From Paenibacillus solanacearum (lineage in GTDB: Bacteria; Bacillota; Bacilli; Paenibacillales; NBRC-103111), in the NCBI RefSeq assembly GCF_910593845.1, contig NZ_CAJVAS010000011.1:1-43246 (forward strand): a DNA stretch of 43,246 nucleotides, given 5' to 3'. Below are positions 31,861 to 42,136 of the stretch, piece after piece (position 1 is the stretch's first letter; each line of letters starts with the position of its first letter). The translations under genes and the position numbers were made by a program. Below the pieces are notes generated by a model. That model was not told the origin of the DNA. It made no database searches and saw only the letters and a program-made list of their open reading frames with translations.

Positions 31861-33837
31861 TCAGCCTTGCCCGCCGGCGGTCCGCAGCTTGTTGTATTTC
31901 TCCGTGTACTTCACGACGGCAAGCACATACGTGGCGTGGGACCATGTGAGCGGCGCCACCGAGACGGGGCCGCCATCGAACGGATCGAGCTGTTCGGGGA
32001 GAATGCCGCTCTCCATCGCATGGGAGACGACCCATTCCAGCGTCTTCCGCGGCGAGTCGAGGTCGGCGAGCGTCTTCGCCGCTTCGATCTCCCACTCGGC
32101 AAGCCAGAGCGTGCAGATGATCCAAGGGTTGCCGGGGACATTGCCGATATCGGACGAGCGCTGGAAATAATAGTCGTGATGGTACCGGGCGACGCCGCCG
32201 ATCTCGGTCTTGATGGACAGCCCGGCGCGATTCGCGTTCATCGTACGGACAACGCGAGGATCGTCGGCCGGCAGTACGCCGAATTCGAAGATGCCGTAAA
32301 CGCTGCTCTCCAGCGTCTTGTCTTTCACCCATACGCCGTCGTCCAGATACAGCCCGCGGACGAAGCGGCCCTCGGTTTCATCCCACAAATGCTTCAGAAT
32401 GCCGCTCTTGATTTTTTCCGCCGTATGGCGGTAGCGGCTTGAGCGCTCTTCATCGCCGAACAAGGCGCAGAAGTTGGCGGCTGCGATAAGTCCGCCGTAG
32501 ACGGCCGAAGCGGTGAAGGTGAAGATGCCGTACCGCTCTTCCCACAAGTCGTAGCTCGGCTTCGGCAGGCTGAGCTCGTGTTCGATGTAGCTTGACATGA
32601 ACCGGGCTGAGCGCCGGATCAGGTTGCTGTAGAGCGACTGCGGCAATTCGATATCGCCGTGCCGCACATAATCTTGCCACAGGGCGAACAGAACGAGCGC
32701 TGTTTCGTCTTCCTGAATCGGCAGCTGCATGCTGCCGCCATTGACGAACGGGTGCCAGCTCGAGCCGACCGTGCCGTCCGGGTTGTATTTGTGCTGCAGA
32801 TAGCCTTCGGGGGACAGCGCGCGGGCGCAAAATTCGAAGAAAGGCGTAATCATGCCTTGATACCCGGCCATCGACATCGCATAGGCGATCAGCGCACCGT
32901 CGCGCGGCCACATGTAGCTGTAATGGTCGCGGTTCGACTGCATGATGTCGGAATCGTTGGCGGCGATGATCGCGCCGTTCACATCGGTCTGCGTCCGCAC
33001 GATCAGCAGGCTGTGCTTGAAGAGGCGGATACAGGCCTCGCTCAGATTGCCGTAGTCGCGGTTGGCTTTGTTCACCCAGCGCTGCCAGTAAATTTTCGCC
33101 CGGTCGAGCAGCTTGCCCGGATCGCTCTCTTTGACATAGGCGTCGAGCTTTTTGACTTCCTCGAGGTTTTTGCCGGCGCTCATCCAGTAATAGAGCGTGT
33201 CCTCGGAAACCGGCGGCACATGCAGCCGGAACGAGATGGTGCTGTCGACGGAGCCCTGGGCGATCGGGTTGCCCGACAAGTGGCCGTCCTCCGCATCGCG
33301 CCAAGTTCCCTCGGCATTGTAAAACCGTTTGACGCCGGTCGTAAACTGGTAGATGCCTTCACTGCCGGCGGAGCCGTTGAACATGAAATACTTGTCTTTT
33401 TTATAATGAAATACCGTATGGTTTTGCGGATAATAAGCGGCCGTATCGCCGACTTCGGTTTCGTTGATCACCAGATCCTGGTTGAAGAACAAGCGCACCT
33501 CGCGAACCGTGTCCCAGTGGTTGTATACGCGAACCCGCTTCAAATAAATATTTTCGCGCTGGTGCACCCCGTCATTGATCGTAAGCGTGATGCCCAGATG
33601 GTAATGGGAAGCATGCACTTCGGTCACGAGCGAGTCCTCGGTATAAGATAGCTGCCTGTTCCATTCCGGGTCGGAGAGCCAAGTGAAGGAGCCGTCCACC
33701 CACAATCCGATTCTGCATTGATAGCCGCCGACATGATTCAGTTGTCCGACATAAGGATAGTATAAGTCCCGCATGCATGTGTGCTGATCCAGGTTGATCA
33801 AGAACTTTCCGTTTCCGATAACGAGTGGTCTGGGCAA
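31861..33837 (-). CDS. Glycoside hydrolase family 15, glucoamylase-like
   Basis: 658 residues. An N-terminal beta-sandwich domain (starting PRPLVIGNGKFLINLD, with MRDLYYPYVG) is followed by an (alpha/alpha)6 barrel with SYMWPRDGALIAYAM, IQEDETALVLFAL, the proton-donor region DLWEERYG and the second catalytic Glu in GILPEQLDPFDG. These are GH15 hallmarks; the family releases glucose from alpha-glucans or hydrolyses trehalose. There is no signal peptide, so it should be intracellular and act on stored glucan. TTG 33837 is preferred because homologous sequence begins there and AAGGA lies ten bases upstream; GTG 33846 is only two bases from it. It is the lowest gene of a minus-strand glucan cluster but has its own promoter. 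Confidence 0.87.
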   Translation of the reverse strand: MPRPLVIGNGKFLINLDQHTCMRDLYYPYVGQLNHVGGYQCRIGLWVDGSFTWLSDPEWNRQLSYTEDSLVTEVHASHYHLGITLTINDGVHQRENIYLKRVRVYNHWDTVREVRLFFNQDLVINETEVGDTAAYYPQNHTVFHYKKDKYFMFNGSAGSEGIYQFTTGVKRFYNAEGTWRDAEDGHLSGNPIAQGSVDSTISFRLHVPPVSEDTLYYWMSAGKNLEEVKKLDAYVKESDPGKLLDRAKIYWQRWVNKANRDYGNLSEACIRLFKHSLLIVRTQTDVNGAIIAANDSDIMQSNRDHYSYMWPRDGALIAYAMSMAGYQGMITPFFEFCARALSPEGYLQHKYNPDGTVGSSWHPFVNGGSMQLPIQEDETALVLFALWQDYVRHGDIELPQSLYSNLIRRSARFMSSYIEHELSLPKPSYDLWEERYGIFTFTASAVYGGLIAAANFCALFGDEERSSRYRHTAEKIKSGILKHLWDETEGRFVRGLYLDDGVWVKDKTLESSVYGIFEFGVLPADDPRVVRTMNANRAGLSIKTEIGGVARYHHDYYFQRSSDIGNVPGNPWIICTLWLAEWEIEAAKTLADLDSPRKTLEWVVSHAMESGILPEQLDPFDGGPVSVAPLTWSHATYVLAVVKYTEKYNKLRTAGGQG

Positions 33838-33919
33838 TCCTCTCACGTCCTTCCAACCGAATGCTTGCTCTGTACGGCCCGCAGCCCGCGCTTTACGTCT
33901 GCGGAACCTTGTTTACTAG

Positions 33920-33946
33920 ATTATAGTGAACGTTGGGGCAGGTCAA
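33920..33946 (-). promoter_or_regulatory. Candidate promoter of the GH15 gene
   Basis: On the minus strand TTGACC, 15 bases, TATAAT. The spacing is short by two bases, but both boxes are good. Confidence 0.5.
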
Positions 33947-34118
33947 TCCATTATTTCACATTTCTATTAATCTGGTATTCCCACATTCGTAGATTGTATA
34001 CGGCCAAAAAAATAATCTCCGCCCGGAAGCTGCATCGGGACGTCGCTTCCATCACGCGGCGCGGGATGCACTTGGAAGTGGAGATTGTGGCGGTACTGCG
34101 CGAATCTGTATCGATGCG

Positions 34119-34331
34119 TCAAGCTTGCGTCGGAACGTGCGCTTCGCTGGCGGTCAGCTTCATAATCATATCGTACCGGTTCGGCGATTGCAGCAGCAGC
34201 CGGTACTGCTCTGGATTGATGCCGTTGCAGGTGCAGGTTTGGCCCGTATGGTATTGAATATGCATTTGCGAGGCTTGATCGTCATACCGGATAAAAGCAA
34301 TCTGCTTCGATCCGATCGATAACAGATTCAT
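34119..34331 (-). CDS. KTSC-domain small protein
   Basis: 70 residues covering one KTSC-like domain: SKQIAFIRYDD, a beta-rich core and a final helix containing the Tyr/Leu-rich RLLLQSPNRYD segment. The family is named after the C-terminal domain of some lysyl-tRNA synthetases; its role as a stand-alone protein is unknown. ATG 34331 is set by AAGGAGAGG seven bases upstream. It lies between the GH15 gene and the pyrophosphorylase gene on the same strand, about 106 bases from the latter. Confidence 0.65.
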   Translation of the reverse strand: MNLLSIGSKQIAFIRYDDQASQMHIQYHTGQTCTCNGINPEQYRLLLQSPNRYDMIMKLTASEAHVPTQA

Positions 34332-34437
34332 AAGGTATCCTCTCCTTCCAAGTGTGGGGCGGGAGAACCGTTCGCAGTACGCAGTATTTCGATACGGCGG
34401 CGGAACTCCCGTTTGTCATCGACAATTCAATGTATGC

Positions 34438-36837
34438 TTATTGCAAAAAGTTTAGAATTTGTTCGCGGTATTGATGCACGAGCGTCGCGAGACGTTCCGG
34501 CCGGTCGCCCTGGGCGATCAGGTTGAAGATCGGATCGTCGGAGTCGGGCAATAGCAGCACGGACGCGCCGTCATGGCAAAATTTGATCCCGTCGAGCAGC
34601 TCGACCTGCCGGTCTTGCGCCTGCTGCATCAGTTTGCGCATGACGAGTCCTTTGCGGTCCCAGGGGCAGTCGATCCGTTCGCGCTGCAAGTAAAAGGAAG
34701 GGATGAGCGCCAGCAGGCGCGAAACGGACAAGCCGCTTCGGTTCATATTTTGCAAAATAAGGCCGGTCGCCAGCATCCCGTCAAACAGCGGATGAAAGGC
34801 CAGGTCGCACGAAGCTTCCATAATGCTCCGCATGCTTTCTTTGGTGCGGATCAGCGTGCAGCCGAGACCTTCGGCCAAGCTGTCGAGCAGCTGCGGCGCG
34901 CTGCCGGGTGCGCCGATACGCGCGCCCGGGAAGCTGTGAAAGAACGAAATATATTGCAGCACGGTCAGCCGGTCGTCTGCGATGCATTCGCCTTCGGGGG
35001 TATACAGAACCAGGCCCCGGCCGTCGTCGTCGAGCCACAGCCCCAGGTCGGCCCCCAGCGCCCGGGTCGTCGCGCCAACCTGGTCGCGCTGGAGCTCCGC
35101 GGGCAAATGCACGAGCTCGCAGTGCAGCTGGTGCAGCAGCGGACGAAGCAATCCGAAGACGCCCGGATGCGCGCTGACGACTACGCGGAAGCGGCGTTCC
35201 TCCGAAGGGGCGAATGCCGCGACGGCAAGCACGGCTTGAAGATACGCTTCGGTCAGCTTGTCTTCGGCGCGGAAGCTGCCGACCGCGCCTGCGGGAGCGC
35301 GGCCGTAGTCTTCTTGCCAGTAGCTGTTCTCGACTTTGCGCTCCGCTGCCTTGCTGATCGGCAACCCTTGCCCGTCGTAGCATTCGAACCGGCATTCGGC
35401 GCGGGCGTCCCCGAGCTGCACATGGAGCCCTCCTGCCGCTTGCTGCTTGCGCACGGCGAAGCGGGCGACCGGCGGCAGCACGTCGCCGATATCGACAACG
35501 TGCACGCCGACCGATTGCAGCGCGGCGGCGGCGGTGCGCTTCAGCATGCGCGCGAACTCATGATGCGACGAGCTGACGGTCATCGTCTTGCCCGCGGCGA
35601 GCGTGGCGCCATAAGCCGTCGCGAAGCGGGCGGCGAACTCAGGCGTGATTTCCACATTCGGCATGCCGGCTACGCCAAAGCTTTTGTAGAGCGTCTTGCC
35701 GGCGTGATCGCCCCAGATGAAGGAGGCGTTCAGCCGGGCATGCTCGCGGATGTGCTTCTTCGGCCATATTTTGACGCCGGGCTGCACGACGGTTCTCGGC
35801 CCGAGTACGCAGTGGCTGCCGACGACAGTGCCGTCGGCGAGCTGCGAGCTTTCCTTGCACAGGATGCGGCTGGCCAGCGTCGAGCCGAGCAGCTCGTTTT
35901 TTTCGGCGATGTGGTTATGGTCCCATAAGATCGCCCGGCCAAGCACGCTGTCTTGGGCCAGCACGTTATGCTTGCCGACGATGCAGTATTCGCCGATCTC
36001 CACGCCGTCGCCGATCCGGCAGCCGTCGCCGATATAGGCGGGGCCGACCCATTTGACGCCGGCCCCGGCCGTCACGTCGCTGCCTACATATATACCGGGC
36101 TGCACCTGCCGGCCGGGGATAGTTACTTTTACCCGCCCGTCCAGCATGTCAAACTGCGTCTGCCGGTACTGCTGCAGATTGCCGATGTCCGACCAGTAGC
36201 CGGAGGCGACGTAGCCGAACAGCGGCTGCCGCTCGCTCAGCAGGCCGGGGAACAGGTGCGTGCTGAAGTCGTATTCATCCCCCGGTTCCATACGCTGCAG
36301 GATGTCCGGCTCCAAAATGTAGATGCCGGTATTGACCGTATCGCTGAACACTTCCCCCCAGCTCGGCTTCTCGAGAAAACGAACGATCCGGCCGGCCGGG
36401 TCGGTCATGACGACGCCGTACTCCAACGGGTGTTCGGCCTGCGTGAGCACGAGCGTCGCGAGCGATTCGTTATCGCGGTGGAAGCGGACCGCGTCCGCCA
36501 GGTCAAAGTCGGTCAACGCATCGCCGCTGACGACAATGAACGTTTCGTCGAGAAACGACTCCGCATTTTTGACGCTGCCGGCCGTGCCGAGCGGAGCGGT
36601 CTCTTCGAAATAGTGAAGACGGACGCCGAACGCGCTGCCGTCTCCAAAATAATCGCGGATCACATCCGGCAAGTACTGCACGGTCACGGCAATGTCGGTA
36701 ATGCCGTGCTTTTTTAACAAATCGATCATGTATTCCATACAAGGGCGGCCTGTCAGCGGCACCATCGGCTTCGGTACATGACAGGTTAAGGGGCGAAGTC
36801 TCGTTCCTTTGCCACCGGCCATGATAACGGCTTTCAT
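34438..36837 (-). CDS. NDP-sugar pyrophosphorylase with left-handed helix and degenerate phosphomannomutase domain
   Basis: 799 residues. Nucleotidyltransferase domain (1-235: [52 protein letters not shown]), hexapeptide-type left-handed helix (about 250-370), then a phosphohexomutase-like region (about 385-790). The mutase active centre looks dead: where a phospho-serine TASHNP is expected there is GGLHVQLGD, and DDDGRG replaces the metal loop DGDxDR. Similar fused proteins are annotated as mannose-1-phosphate guanylyltransferases in actinobacteria and cyanobacteria. It should make a GDP-, ADP- or UDP-hexose; the base is unknown. ATG 36837 has AGAGGAGTG upstream. It follows the GH57-GT4 gene by 64 bases and may supply its donor. 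Confidence 0.8.
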   Translation of the reverse strand: MKAVIMAGGKGTRLRPLTCHVPKPMVPLTGRPCMEYMIDLLKKHGITDIAVTVQYLPDVIRDYFGDGSAFGVRLHYFEETAPLGTAGSVKNAESFLDETFIVVSGDALTDFDLADAVRFHRDNESLATLVLTQAEHPLEYGVVMTDPAGRIVRFLEKPSWGEVFSDTVNTGIYILEPDILQRMEPGDEYDFSTHLFPGLLSERQPLFGYVASGYWSDIGNLQQYRQTQFDMLDGRVKVTIPGRQVQPGIYVGSDVTAGAGVKWVGPAYIGDGCRIGDGVEIGEYCIVGKHNVLAQDSVLGRAILWDHNHIAEKNELLGSTLASRILCKESSQLADGTVVGSHCVLGPRTVVQPGVKIWPKKHIREHARLNASFIWGDHAGKTLYKSFGVAGMPNVEITPEFAARFATAYGATLAAGKTMTVSSSHHEFARMLKRTAAAALQSVGVHVVDIGDVLPPVARFAVRKQQAAGGLHVQLGDARAECRFECYDGQGLPISKAAERKVENSYWQEDYGRAPAGAVGSFRAEDKLTEAYLQAVLAVAAFAPSEERRFRVVVSAHPGVFGLLRPLLHQLHCELVHLPAELQRDQVGATTRALGADLGLWLDDDGRGLVLYTPEGECIADDRLTVLQYISFFHSFPGARIGAPGSAPQLLDSLAEGLGCTLIRTKESMRSIMEASCDLAFHPLFDGMLATGLILQNMNRSGLSVSRLLALIPSFYLQRERIDCPWDRKGLVMRKLMQQAQDRQVELLDGIKFCHDGASVLLLPDSDDPIFNLIAQGDRPERLATLVHQYREQILNFLQ

Positions 36838-36901
36838 GCGCAACACTCCTCTTGTAGTTAGAAAATGAACCGGGCGGCAGACGGCAGGATGAAGCGCAAG
36901 C

Positions 36902-39832
36902 TTAGACGCTTCCTGCCAGCACCGGAGCCTGTTCATGCGTCAGCTTGCGGTATTCACCCGCCACGCCTTCGGCGATCCGCTCCAGCAGATACCGTTCCCG
37001 GAGCTTGCGGAATGCCGCCTCCGCCATGCGATGGCCGAGCTGCGGCTGCAATAGCAGATCGCTGACGTGCCAGGCCAGCGATTCGACATGGCCGGGCAGC
37101 GCCTTGTAGCCGTCGACGCCATGCTCGACCATCTCCGCCAGCCCGCCGGTGTCGGAGATGACGACCGGTCTTCGGTGCTTCATCGCCTCCAGCGCTACGA
37201 TGCCGAACGGCTCGTACAAGCTCGGGATGACGCAAACATCGGCCGCGCGGTACAGCGCCGCCTTCGTCTCGTCGTCCACGAAGCCGGTGAAGCGGACGCG
37301 ATCGCCCAGCGGAGCGGCGAGCTGCTTGAGCTCATCGGCCATCGGGCCGGAGCCGCCGATGAAGAGCACCGCGTCCGGGGCGTAGGCCGCTATGCGCGGC
37401 ATCGCGTGAAGGAGCGTCTGCACGCCCTTCTCGTAGACGAGCCGGCCGATGAAGAACAGCACGGGGCGGTCTTCGACACCGAATCGCCGCTTCGCATCCC
37501 GAGCGGCTTCCTCTGAATGCTGCGGATCGAAGTCGCCGCTGTCGAGCCGGATGCCGTTAGGGAATACGAGCACTTTAGGCTCAGGCAGCTGGAACAGCGT
37601 CTGCACCTCGCGCTTCATCGACTGGCTGCACACGAGTACCCGTTCCGAGTCATAAGTAAGACGATACTCCAGATGATGAATTTTGTTCGACAGCGCGGAG
37701 TGGAGCCGCCCTTGATGGCGGCCCCATTCCGTCGCGTGAATCGTACTGACGAGGGGAACGCCATAGCTCATTTTCAGCTCGCGCGCCGTATGGTACACCA
37801 TCCAGTCATGGGCATGCAGCAGGTCAATGCGGCCGCCATGCTCTTTCCAGCGCACCAGATGGTCGGTCATCGCCAGGTTCATCTCGAAGGTCCAATGGTA
37901 AAAGTCCGTATCGTACGAATGAAGCACCGGGATTCGGTGCACATAAACACCGTTGCGGCGTTCGAAGTCGGGCGCGCCTTCATGCGCGCTTGTGACGACA
38001 TGCACAATATCGCCGCGGGCGGCCAGCGCCTCCGCCACATCGCAGACGGCGCGGGACAAGCCGCCGACATACTTGGGCGGGTACTCCCAAGCGAGCATTA
38101 CATGGTTCGGCCGATGCGCCGTTTCCCGCAGTACCTGCTGCCACGGGTCCGCGTCCCGGATGATCGGTATCGGCGATGTGCGCTCGATCGCCACATAGTC
38201 CCGATAGTCGATCGCCGGGAAGCAGGAATCTTTGGCTTCGAGCTCGGCGACGAACGCTTCGTCCAGCTGCTCCGCCTCGATCTGATCGCACAGCATCCGA
38301 AAGCAGCCCAGATGGTCTTTCGTGCGCCGACAGGCGTATTCGACGACCGTCTTCGAATCCATGATGAACGCCCAGTCGCTGCTCTGCGCCAGCATTAGCT
38401 CGCGCGCCGCCTGATTCAGCGCGCGCTTCAGCAGCGAAACGGGGATACGGCCGGCAGCCAGGGTCAGCTGCTCATGCTTCGTCGCCAGGCGGATCATTCG
38501 CAGCTCGGCTTCGTGGAGATGCCGGTAGATCCAGTCGTTGTTCCCCTGCAGCCATACTTCCACAGTGGACCCGCGTCCCCAGCTAGATTCGTTCAGCTTG
38601 CCGGTATCGGCGACGGGATATTCGTTCAAATACGCCGATGGCGTAATCAGCCCGATGTCATGCTGATCGAATCCGATTTTGCGGAACAGCATTTCGATCC
38701 AGAGCGGCCCTTCGTACCACCAATGGCCGTACAGCTCGGCGTCGTAAGGAGAGACGACGATCGGCTTGCGGTCCAGCTGGGCGGCCCAGTGGCGAATTTG
38801 ATGCTGCCGGTTGAACATGAAGTGGCCGGCATGCGCCGCCGCCTTCGCTTTCGCCCACTCGGGGTTATACGGCTCGCGGTGAGTTCCTTTCCCCGTGATG
38901 CGGTAATATTTGATGCCCGTGTTGACCCGCTCATGCGTCGACAGCACGTACGGGCGTATATGCTCCCAGTCCCGCACATCGTTCCAGCCCAAGTCCCAGC
39001 CGATGTCGCGGTAATATTCGCGGTAATCGCAGTCCCCCGGGTAGCCCTGCTCGGCGCTCCACACCTGCTGCGACGATTCGGGGTCCCGCGGGAACGCCGA
39101 AACGCCGTAGGGCGTCATCAGCGGCGCATACAGCCCCCGGTTGGGGCGGGGCGTCGCATAGGCGACAGCGGACGCATCGGCGATAAAGTAATCGATGCCG
39201 AGCGATTTCAGGATGCGGTCGACGCCCGGCGTGAAGCCGCATTCCGGCAGCCATATGCCGCGCGGCTTGCGGCCGAGCAGGCGTTCATGCTCCCGTACGG
39301 CCGTCGCCAGTTGGGCGCGGATCGCTTCCTCCGTCTTCATCAAGGGTAAAAATCCATGCGTCGCCGCACAGGTCATAATCTCCAGCTTGCCTTCGTCCTG
39401 GTAATGTCTGAACCGGGAAACGACGTTCCGTTCGGCGGCTTCGTACAGCTGCTTCAGCTTGCGAAACCGCTCCGCGTACATGCGGGCGAGCGGAAGAAGC
39501 CGGGCGTCCCGGCGAAGCCGGACTATCTCCTTGTCCGCCAGCTCGATCAGCTTGTCCAGATGGGCGGCGAACCGATTCTGCATCAGCGGGTCGGTGCATA
39601 AGGAGAGCAGCGTCGGCGTCAGCGACATCGTGATCCGGAAGTCGACGCCATCCGCGGTCAAGCGGTCGAACACTTCAAGAAGCGGAAGATACGTTTCGGT
39701 CATCGCTTCATAAAACCAGCGTTCTTCCATGTAATCGTCCCTGTCGTAATGGCGGATATAGGGCAGGTGGGCATGGAGAACCAAAGCCAGATACCCTGAA
39801 GGCTCCGGCTTTGGCTGTACGCGATGTAACAT
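36902..39832 (-). CDS. GH57-GT4 fusion: putative glucan branching enzyme and synthase
   Basis: 976 residues. The GH57 domain (about 1-530) has the family motifs HAHLPY (20-25), GIWLPECGF (catalytic Glu, about 193-201) and [16 protein letters not shown] (catalytic Asp, about 355), as in GH57 branching enzymes. The second half (about 575-970) is a GT4 glycosyltransferase with [12 protein letters not shown] at its start, [12 protein letters not shown], and the EX7E motif in [14 protein letters not shown]. Together they could extend and branch an alpha-glucan. ATG 39832 has GAGG about ten bases upstream. A DUF4912 gene lies 12 bases before it and the pyrophosphorylase follows, so an operon is likely. 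Confidence 0.87.
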   Translation of the reverse strand: MLHRVQPKPEPSGYLALVLHAHLPYIRHYDRDDYMEERWFYEAMTETYLPLLEVFDRLTADGVDFRITMSLTPTLLSLCTDPLMQNRFAAHLDKLIELADKEIVRLRRDARLLPLARMYAERFRKLKQLYEAAERNVVSRFRHYQDEGKLEIMTCAATHGFLPLMKTEEAIRAQLATAVREHERLLGRKPRGIWLPECGFTPGVDRILKSLGIDYFIADASAVAYATPRPNRGLYAPLMTPYGVSAFPRDPESSQQVWSAEQGYPGDCDYREYYRDIGWDLGWNDVRDWEHIRPYVLSTHERVNTGIKYYRITGKGTHREPYNPEWAKAKAAAHAGHFMFNRQHQIRHWAAQLDRKPIVVSPYDAELYGHWWYEGPLWIEMLFRKIGFDQHDIGLITPSAYLNEYPVADTGKLNESSWGRGSTVEVWLQGNNDWIYRHLHEAELRMIRLATKHEQLTLAAGRIPVSLLKRALNQAARELMLAQSSDWAFIMDSKTVVEYACRRTKDHLGCFRMLCDQIEAEQLDEAFVAELEAKDSCFPAIDYRDYVAIERTSPIPIIRDADPWQQVLRETAHRPNHVMLAWEYPPKYVGGLSRAVCDVAEALAARGDIVHVVTSAHEGAPDFERRNGVYVHRIPVLHSYDTDFYHWTFEMNLAMTDHLVRWKEHGGRIDLLHAHDWMVYHTARELKMSYGVPLVSTIHATEWGRHQGRLHSALSNKIHHLEYRLTYDSERVLVCSQSMKREVQTLFQLPEPKVLVFPNGIRLDSGDFDPQHSEEAARDAKRRFGVEDRPVLFFIGRLVYEKGVQTLLHAMPRIAAYAPDAVLFIGGSGPMADELKQLAAPLGDRVRFTGFVDDETKAALYRAADVCVIPSLYEPFGIVALEAMKHRRPVVISDTGGLAEMVEHGVDGYKALPGHVESLAWHVSDLLLQPQLGHRMAEAAFRKLRERYLLERIAEGVAGEYRKLTHEQAPVLAGSV

Positions 39833-39844
39833 AAAAGGACGACC

Positions 39845-40348
39845 TCATTTCATACAGTTGGAGTACAGATTGAAATTTTCAAAATCCATCGGTGCCATAC
39901 GGCCAACCGCTTGATGCTGCACTTGCGGTGCGACCGGCACGATCGGGGCGCCCCAGGGCGCTTCGGCGTCTCGCGGCGTTTGCGCCGGGGCTGCGCGAAG
40001 CAGCGGGACGAACTGTCTTTCCAGCGTATACACGCCGAGGTCTGCCAAGTAGACCGCGCCCGGAATGAGGCCATGGATATACCAGCTTCCGGCGTCCGGC
40101 GTCGTTTCGATATCGAAATAACCGTTCGCGTTGTGACCGTTAAAATACACCGTCGTCACATCGTAGATCCGCAGCACTTTCGGCAGCACCCCGTAATCGC
40201 ATTCGAAATGCTGGGAGCAGAGCCACCGCTTGCGGTTGCTTACTTCCCAGTACGCATACAGCGTGCGAGGACCTTGCACCATGACATGCAGCAGGTCCTT
40301 CTCATACCGGTCCGGCAGCTCGCAGCCGGATGTCGGCCATAACTTCAC
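39845..40348 (-). CDS. DUF4912-family protein
   Basis: 167 residues. The DUF4912 core (about 20-130) is visible: LHVMVQGPRTLYAYWEVS, then VLRIYDVTTVYFNGHNAN and GSWYIHGLIPGAVYLADLGVY, a likely immunoglobulin/CBM-like fold, with a Pro/Ala-rich tail. Function unknown; in my recollection the family is often found next to GH57 genes, which supports a role in binding or handling the glucan. The start is GTG 40348 with GGAGG seven bases upstream; further upstream the open frame is not protein-like. It is 12 bases before the GH57-GT4 gene and probably leads the operon. Confidence 0.78.
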   Translation of the reverse strand: MKLWPTSGCELPDRYEKDLLHVMVQGPRTLYAYWEVSNRKRWLCSQHFECDYGVLPKVLRIYDVTTVYFNGHNANGYFDIETTPDAGSWYIHGLIPGAVYLADLGVYTLERQFVPLLRAAPAQTPRDAEAPWGAPIVPVAPQVQHQAVGRMAPMDFENFNLYSNCMK

Positions 40349-40600
40349 GGATACGCCTCCTCGCCCGAGATATCTATTACATAATTTGCAGGAAGCGGCG
40401 ATGCTATGCATTTTCCGCAGGAAAGGGAGCAGGAGGAAACATTTAACTGGCACATTTCGCAGTGAAAAAAGAGGATTTTTGTGAGCTGAGGTCGAATAAA
40501 AGTTGGGATAGCGGTCTGCGCATTCTTTTTTAGAAACGACAATACTGGCATGGAATATATATAAATGAGAAGACAAGATAGGAGACAGGGGGACATGTCG

Positions 40601-41026
40601 ATGAGTTTTTGTTGCGGGGCAAGCATGATCGGAACCAAGGGGACGTTAAAGCATATCCGGACGCAAATTCATAATGTGCCGCTGTTGTTTTGTCCGGTAT
40701 GCCACCGGGTGGAGGTTCACCATCTGGTGGAGAACGAATATGAAATATTGGCCGAATACGCGCATGGCGACGGAGCGCCGGAAGTGGATTTCCAGGAGTA
40801 TGTGGAGAGCCGCGACCAGGCCGAGCTGTTCGAGAACTGCGTCAACAACGAGAACGAAGAGCCGCTGGACGTGGTGCGCAGCCAGATCGACATGGCGCTG
40901 GACCTGCTGATGGTGGCCAAGCAGATGAATGACGCCGAGTGGGAGCAGCAGCTGAAAGAGCGGCTGAACGTCTTGAGCAAGCGGCGCCACAAGCTGAAGA
41001 GCAAGAACACCATGCGAGGCCGTTAA
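40601..41026 (+). CDS. Conserved-type hypothetical protein with CxxC motif
   Basis: 141 residues. The N-terminus has a Cys pair (MSFCCG) and a CPVCH knuckle at about residue 33, suggesting zinc binding. A middle part rich in Glu (EYEILAEYAHGDGAPEVDFQEYVE) and a C-terminal helical region with a very basic tail follow. ATG 40601 is eight bases after GGGGG; ATG 40595 is possible. The role is unknown. It is divergent from the DUF4912 operon and lies upstream of sigI without being joined to it. Confidence 0.6.
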   Translation: MSFCCGASMIGTKGTLKHIRTQIHNVPLLFCPVCHRVEVHHLVENEYEILAEYAHGDGAPEVDFQEYVESRDQAELFENCVNNENEEPLDVVRSQIDMALDLLMVAKQMNDAEWEQQLKERLNVLSKRRHKLKSKNTMRGR

Positions 41027-41326
41027 TACGGAACTTTCCTTTCGTCCCTTCCCCGCGATACGTTTAGCAGGGGCAATGCGTCGGACCTACGACGCTTGCA
41101 CATAAGCCGCATTGGCGATGCCGGAGCAGATGCTTTCCCCCGGGTACGCCGTTATTTCGGCCTGTCTAAAAACAGCGGATTGAGGGACGTTTTTTTGTAA
41201 AAACGGGCGTTGGCAGCGATATCCTTATTTTCCGGGAACCCCCTTGAAAATAACGTTTCAATCGCGCGTCTCTGACCCCCGTAATTCCAGTGATTATAGC
41301 GAAAATTTTAGTGCGAGGTGGAACGA
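41027..41326. promoter_or_regulatory. Upstream region of sigI with SigI-type promoter candidate
   Basis: 300 bases without a gene. Two ACCCCC boxes occur at 41238-41243 and 41275-41280. The second is followed after 19 bases by CGAA (41300-41303). SigI promoters in Bacillus use ACCCCC and CGAA, so autoregulation is plausible, though the spacer is longer than I remember. No clear sigma-A promoter was found. Confidence 0.45.
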
Positions 41327-42136
41327 TTGCTGCTTGTTTTATTTAAGAAGTTTCTCGGGAAACGACAGTCACACCACCCCGATTCGGGGAACACGCAGAC
41401 CCCGGAGCAAATTGTAATCTGTATCCAGGAAGGTGATTTACGTCTGCGCAACCAGTTCATTACGGATTATCAGCCGTATGTAGCCAAGGTGACCAGCAGA
41501 TTTTGCAAACGATATATCGACCCCGCTCGCGACGATGAATTCAGCATCGCGCTTGGTGCTTTCAATGAGGCGATTAACCAATTTTCGCCCCAAGCCGGGA
41601 GGTCTTTTCTGGGCTTTGCCGAGCAGGTGATTCGCCGTCGGCTGATTGATTATGTCCGCAAAGAGCAGCGCTTCTCGCAGCAAATCCCGTACAGCACCTT
41701 CGAGGTGGAGGACGAGGAAGACAACGCGGTGAATCCGATTGAAATTCACCAGGCGATCGAGGAGTACGAGAAGGAGAAGAGCGCCGAGGAACGCCGCGGT
41801 GAAATTATCGATCTGAACCGCTGCCTGACCGATTTCGGCATCCGGTTCGGCGATTTGGTCGATGCTTCCCCAAAGCATGACGACTCCAGACAGGCGCTGT
41901 TCGGTATTGCCCGCAAGCTGTCGCGAGACCCGGAGTTGATGCGGATCATGGTCGCCAAACGGATGCTTCCGATTAAAGAATTGCTCGATCAGGTGGAAGT
42001 GTCCCGCAAGACGCTTGAGCGCAACCGTAAGTTTATTATTGCAGTCGCTCTGATTTATAACGGGCCATACCCGTATCTCAGAGAGTATTTACATATCAGA
42101 GACGACTCGGAAGAAGGGGGGGTTGCGAGTGAATAA
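41327..42136 (+). CDS. sigI: RNA polymerase sigma factor SigI
   Basis: 269 residues. SigI proteins have region 2 plus a family-specific C-terminal domain instead of region 4. Visible: QFITDYQPYVAKVTSRFCKRYIDPARDDEFSIALGAFNEAI (region 2 style), SFLGFAEQVIRRRLIDYVRKEQ, and the C-terminal VSRKTLERNRKFIIAVALIYNGPYPYLREYL, which is diagnostic. It controls heat or cell-wall/polysaccharide-related responses in relatives. The start is set at TTG 41327, six bases after GAGGTG; GTG 41318 lies inside that site. The stop overlaps the rsgI start by 8 bases. Confidence 0.92.
   Translation: MLLVLFKKFLGKRQSHHPDSGNTQTPEQIVICIQEGDLRLRNQFITDYQPYVAKVTSRFCKRYIDPARDDEFSIALGAFNEAINQFSPQAGRSFLGFAEQVIRRRLIDYVRKEQRFSQQIPYSTFEVEDEEDNAVNPIEIHQAIEEYEKEKSAEERRGEIIDLNRCLTDFGIRFGDLVDASPKHDDSRQALFGIARKLSRDPELMRIMVAKRMLPIKELLDQVEVSRKTLERNRKFIIAVALIYNGPYPYLREYLHIRDDSEEGGVASE

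Noticed and set aside
34573..35928. A 451-codon plus-strand frame
   Set aside because: It is antisense to the pyrophosphorylase gene, has no ribosome site and shows no motif.
41027..41326. Terminator at CTGT/ACAG with the TTTTTTT run near 41210
   Set aside because: The stem has only four pairs and is separated from the T run by about 20 bases, so it is not a credible terminator.
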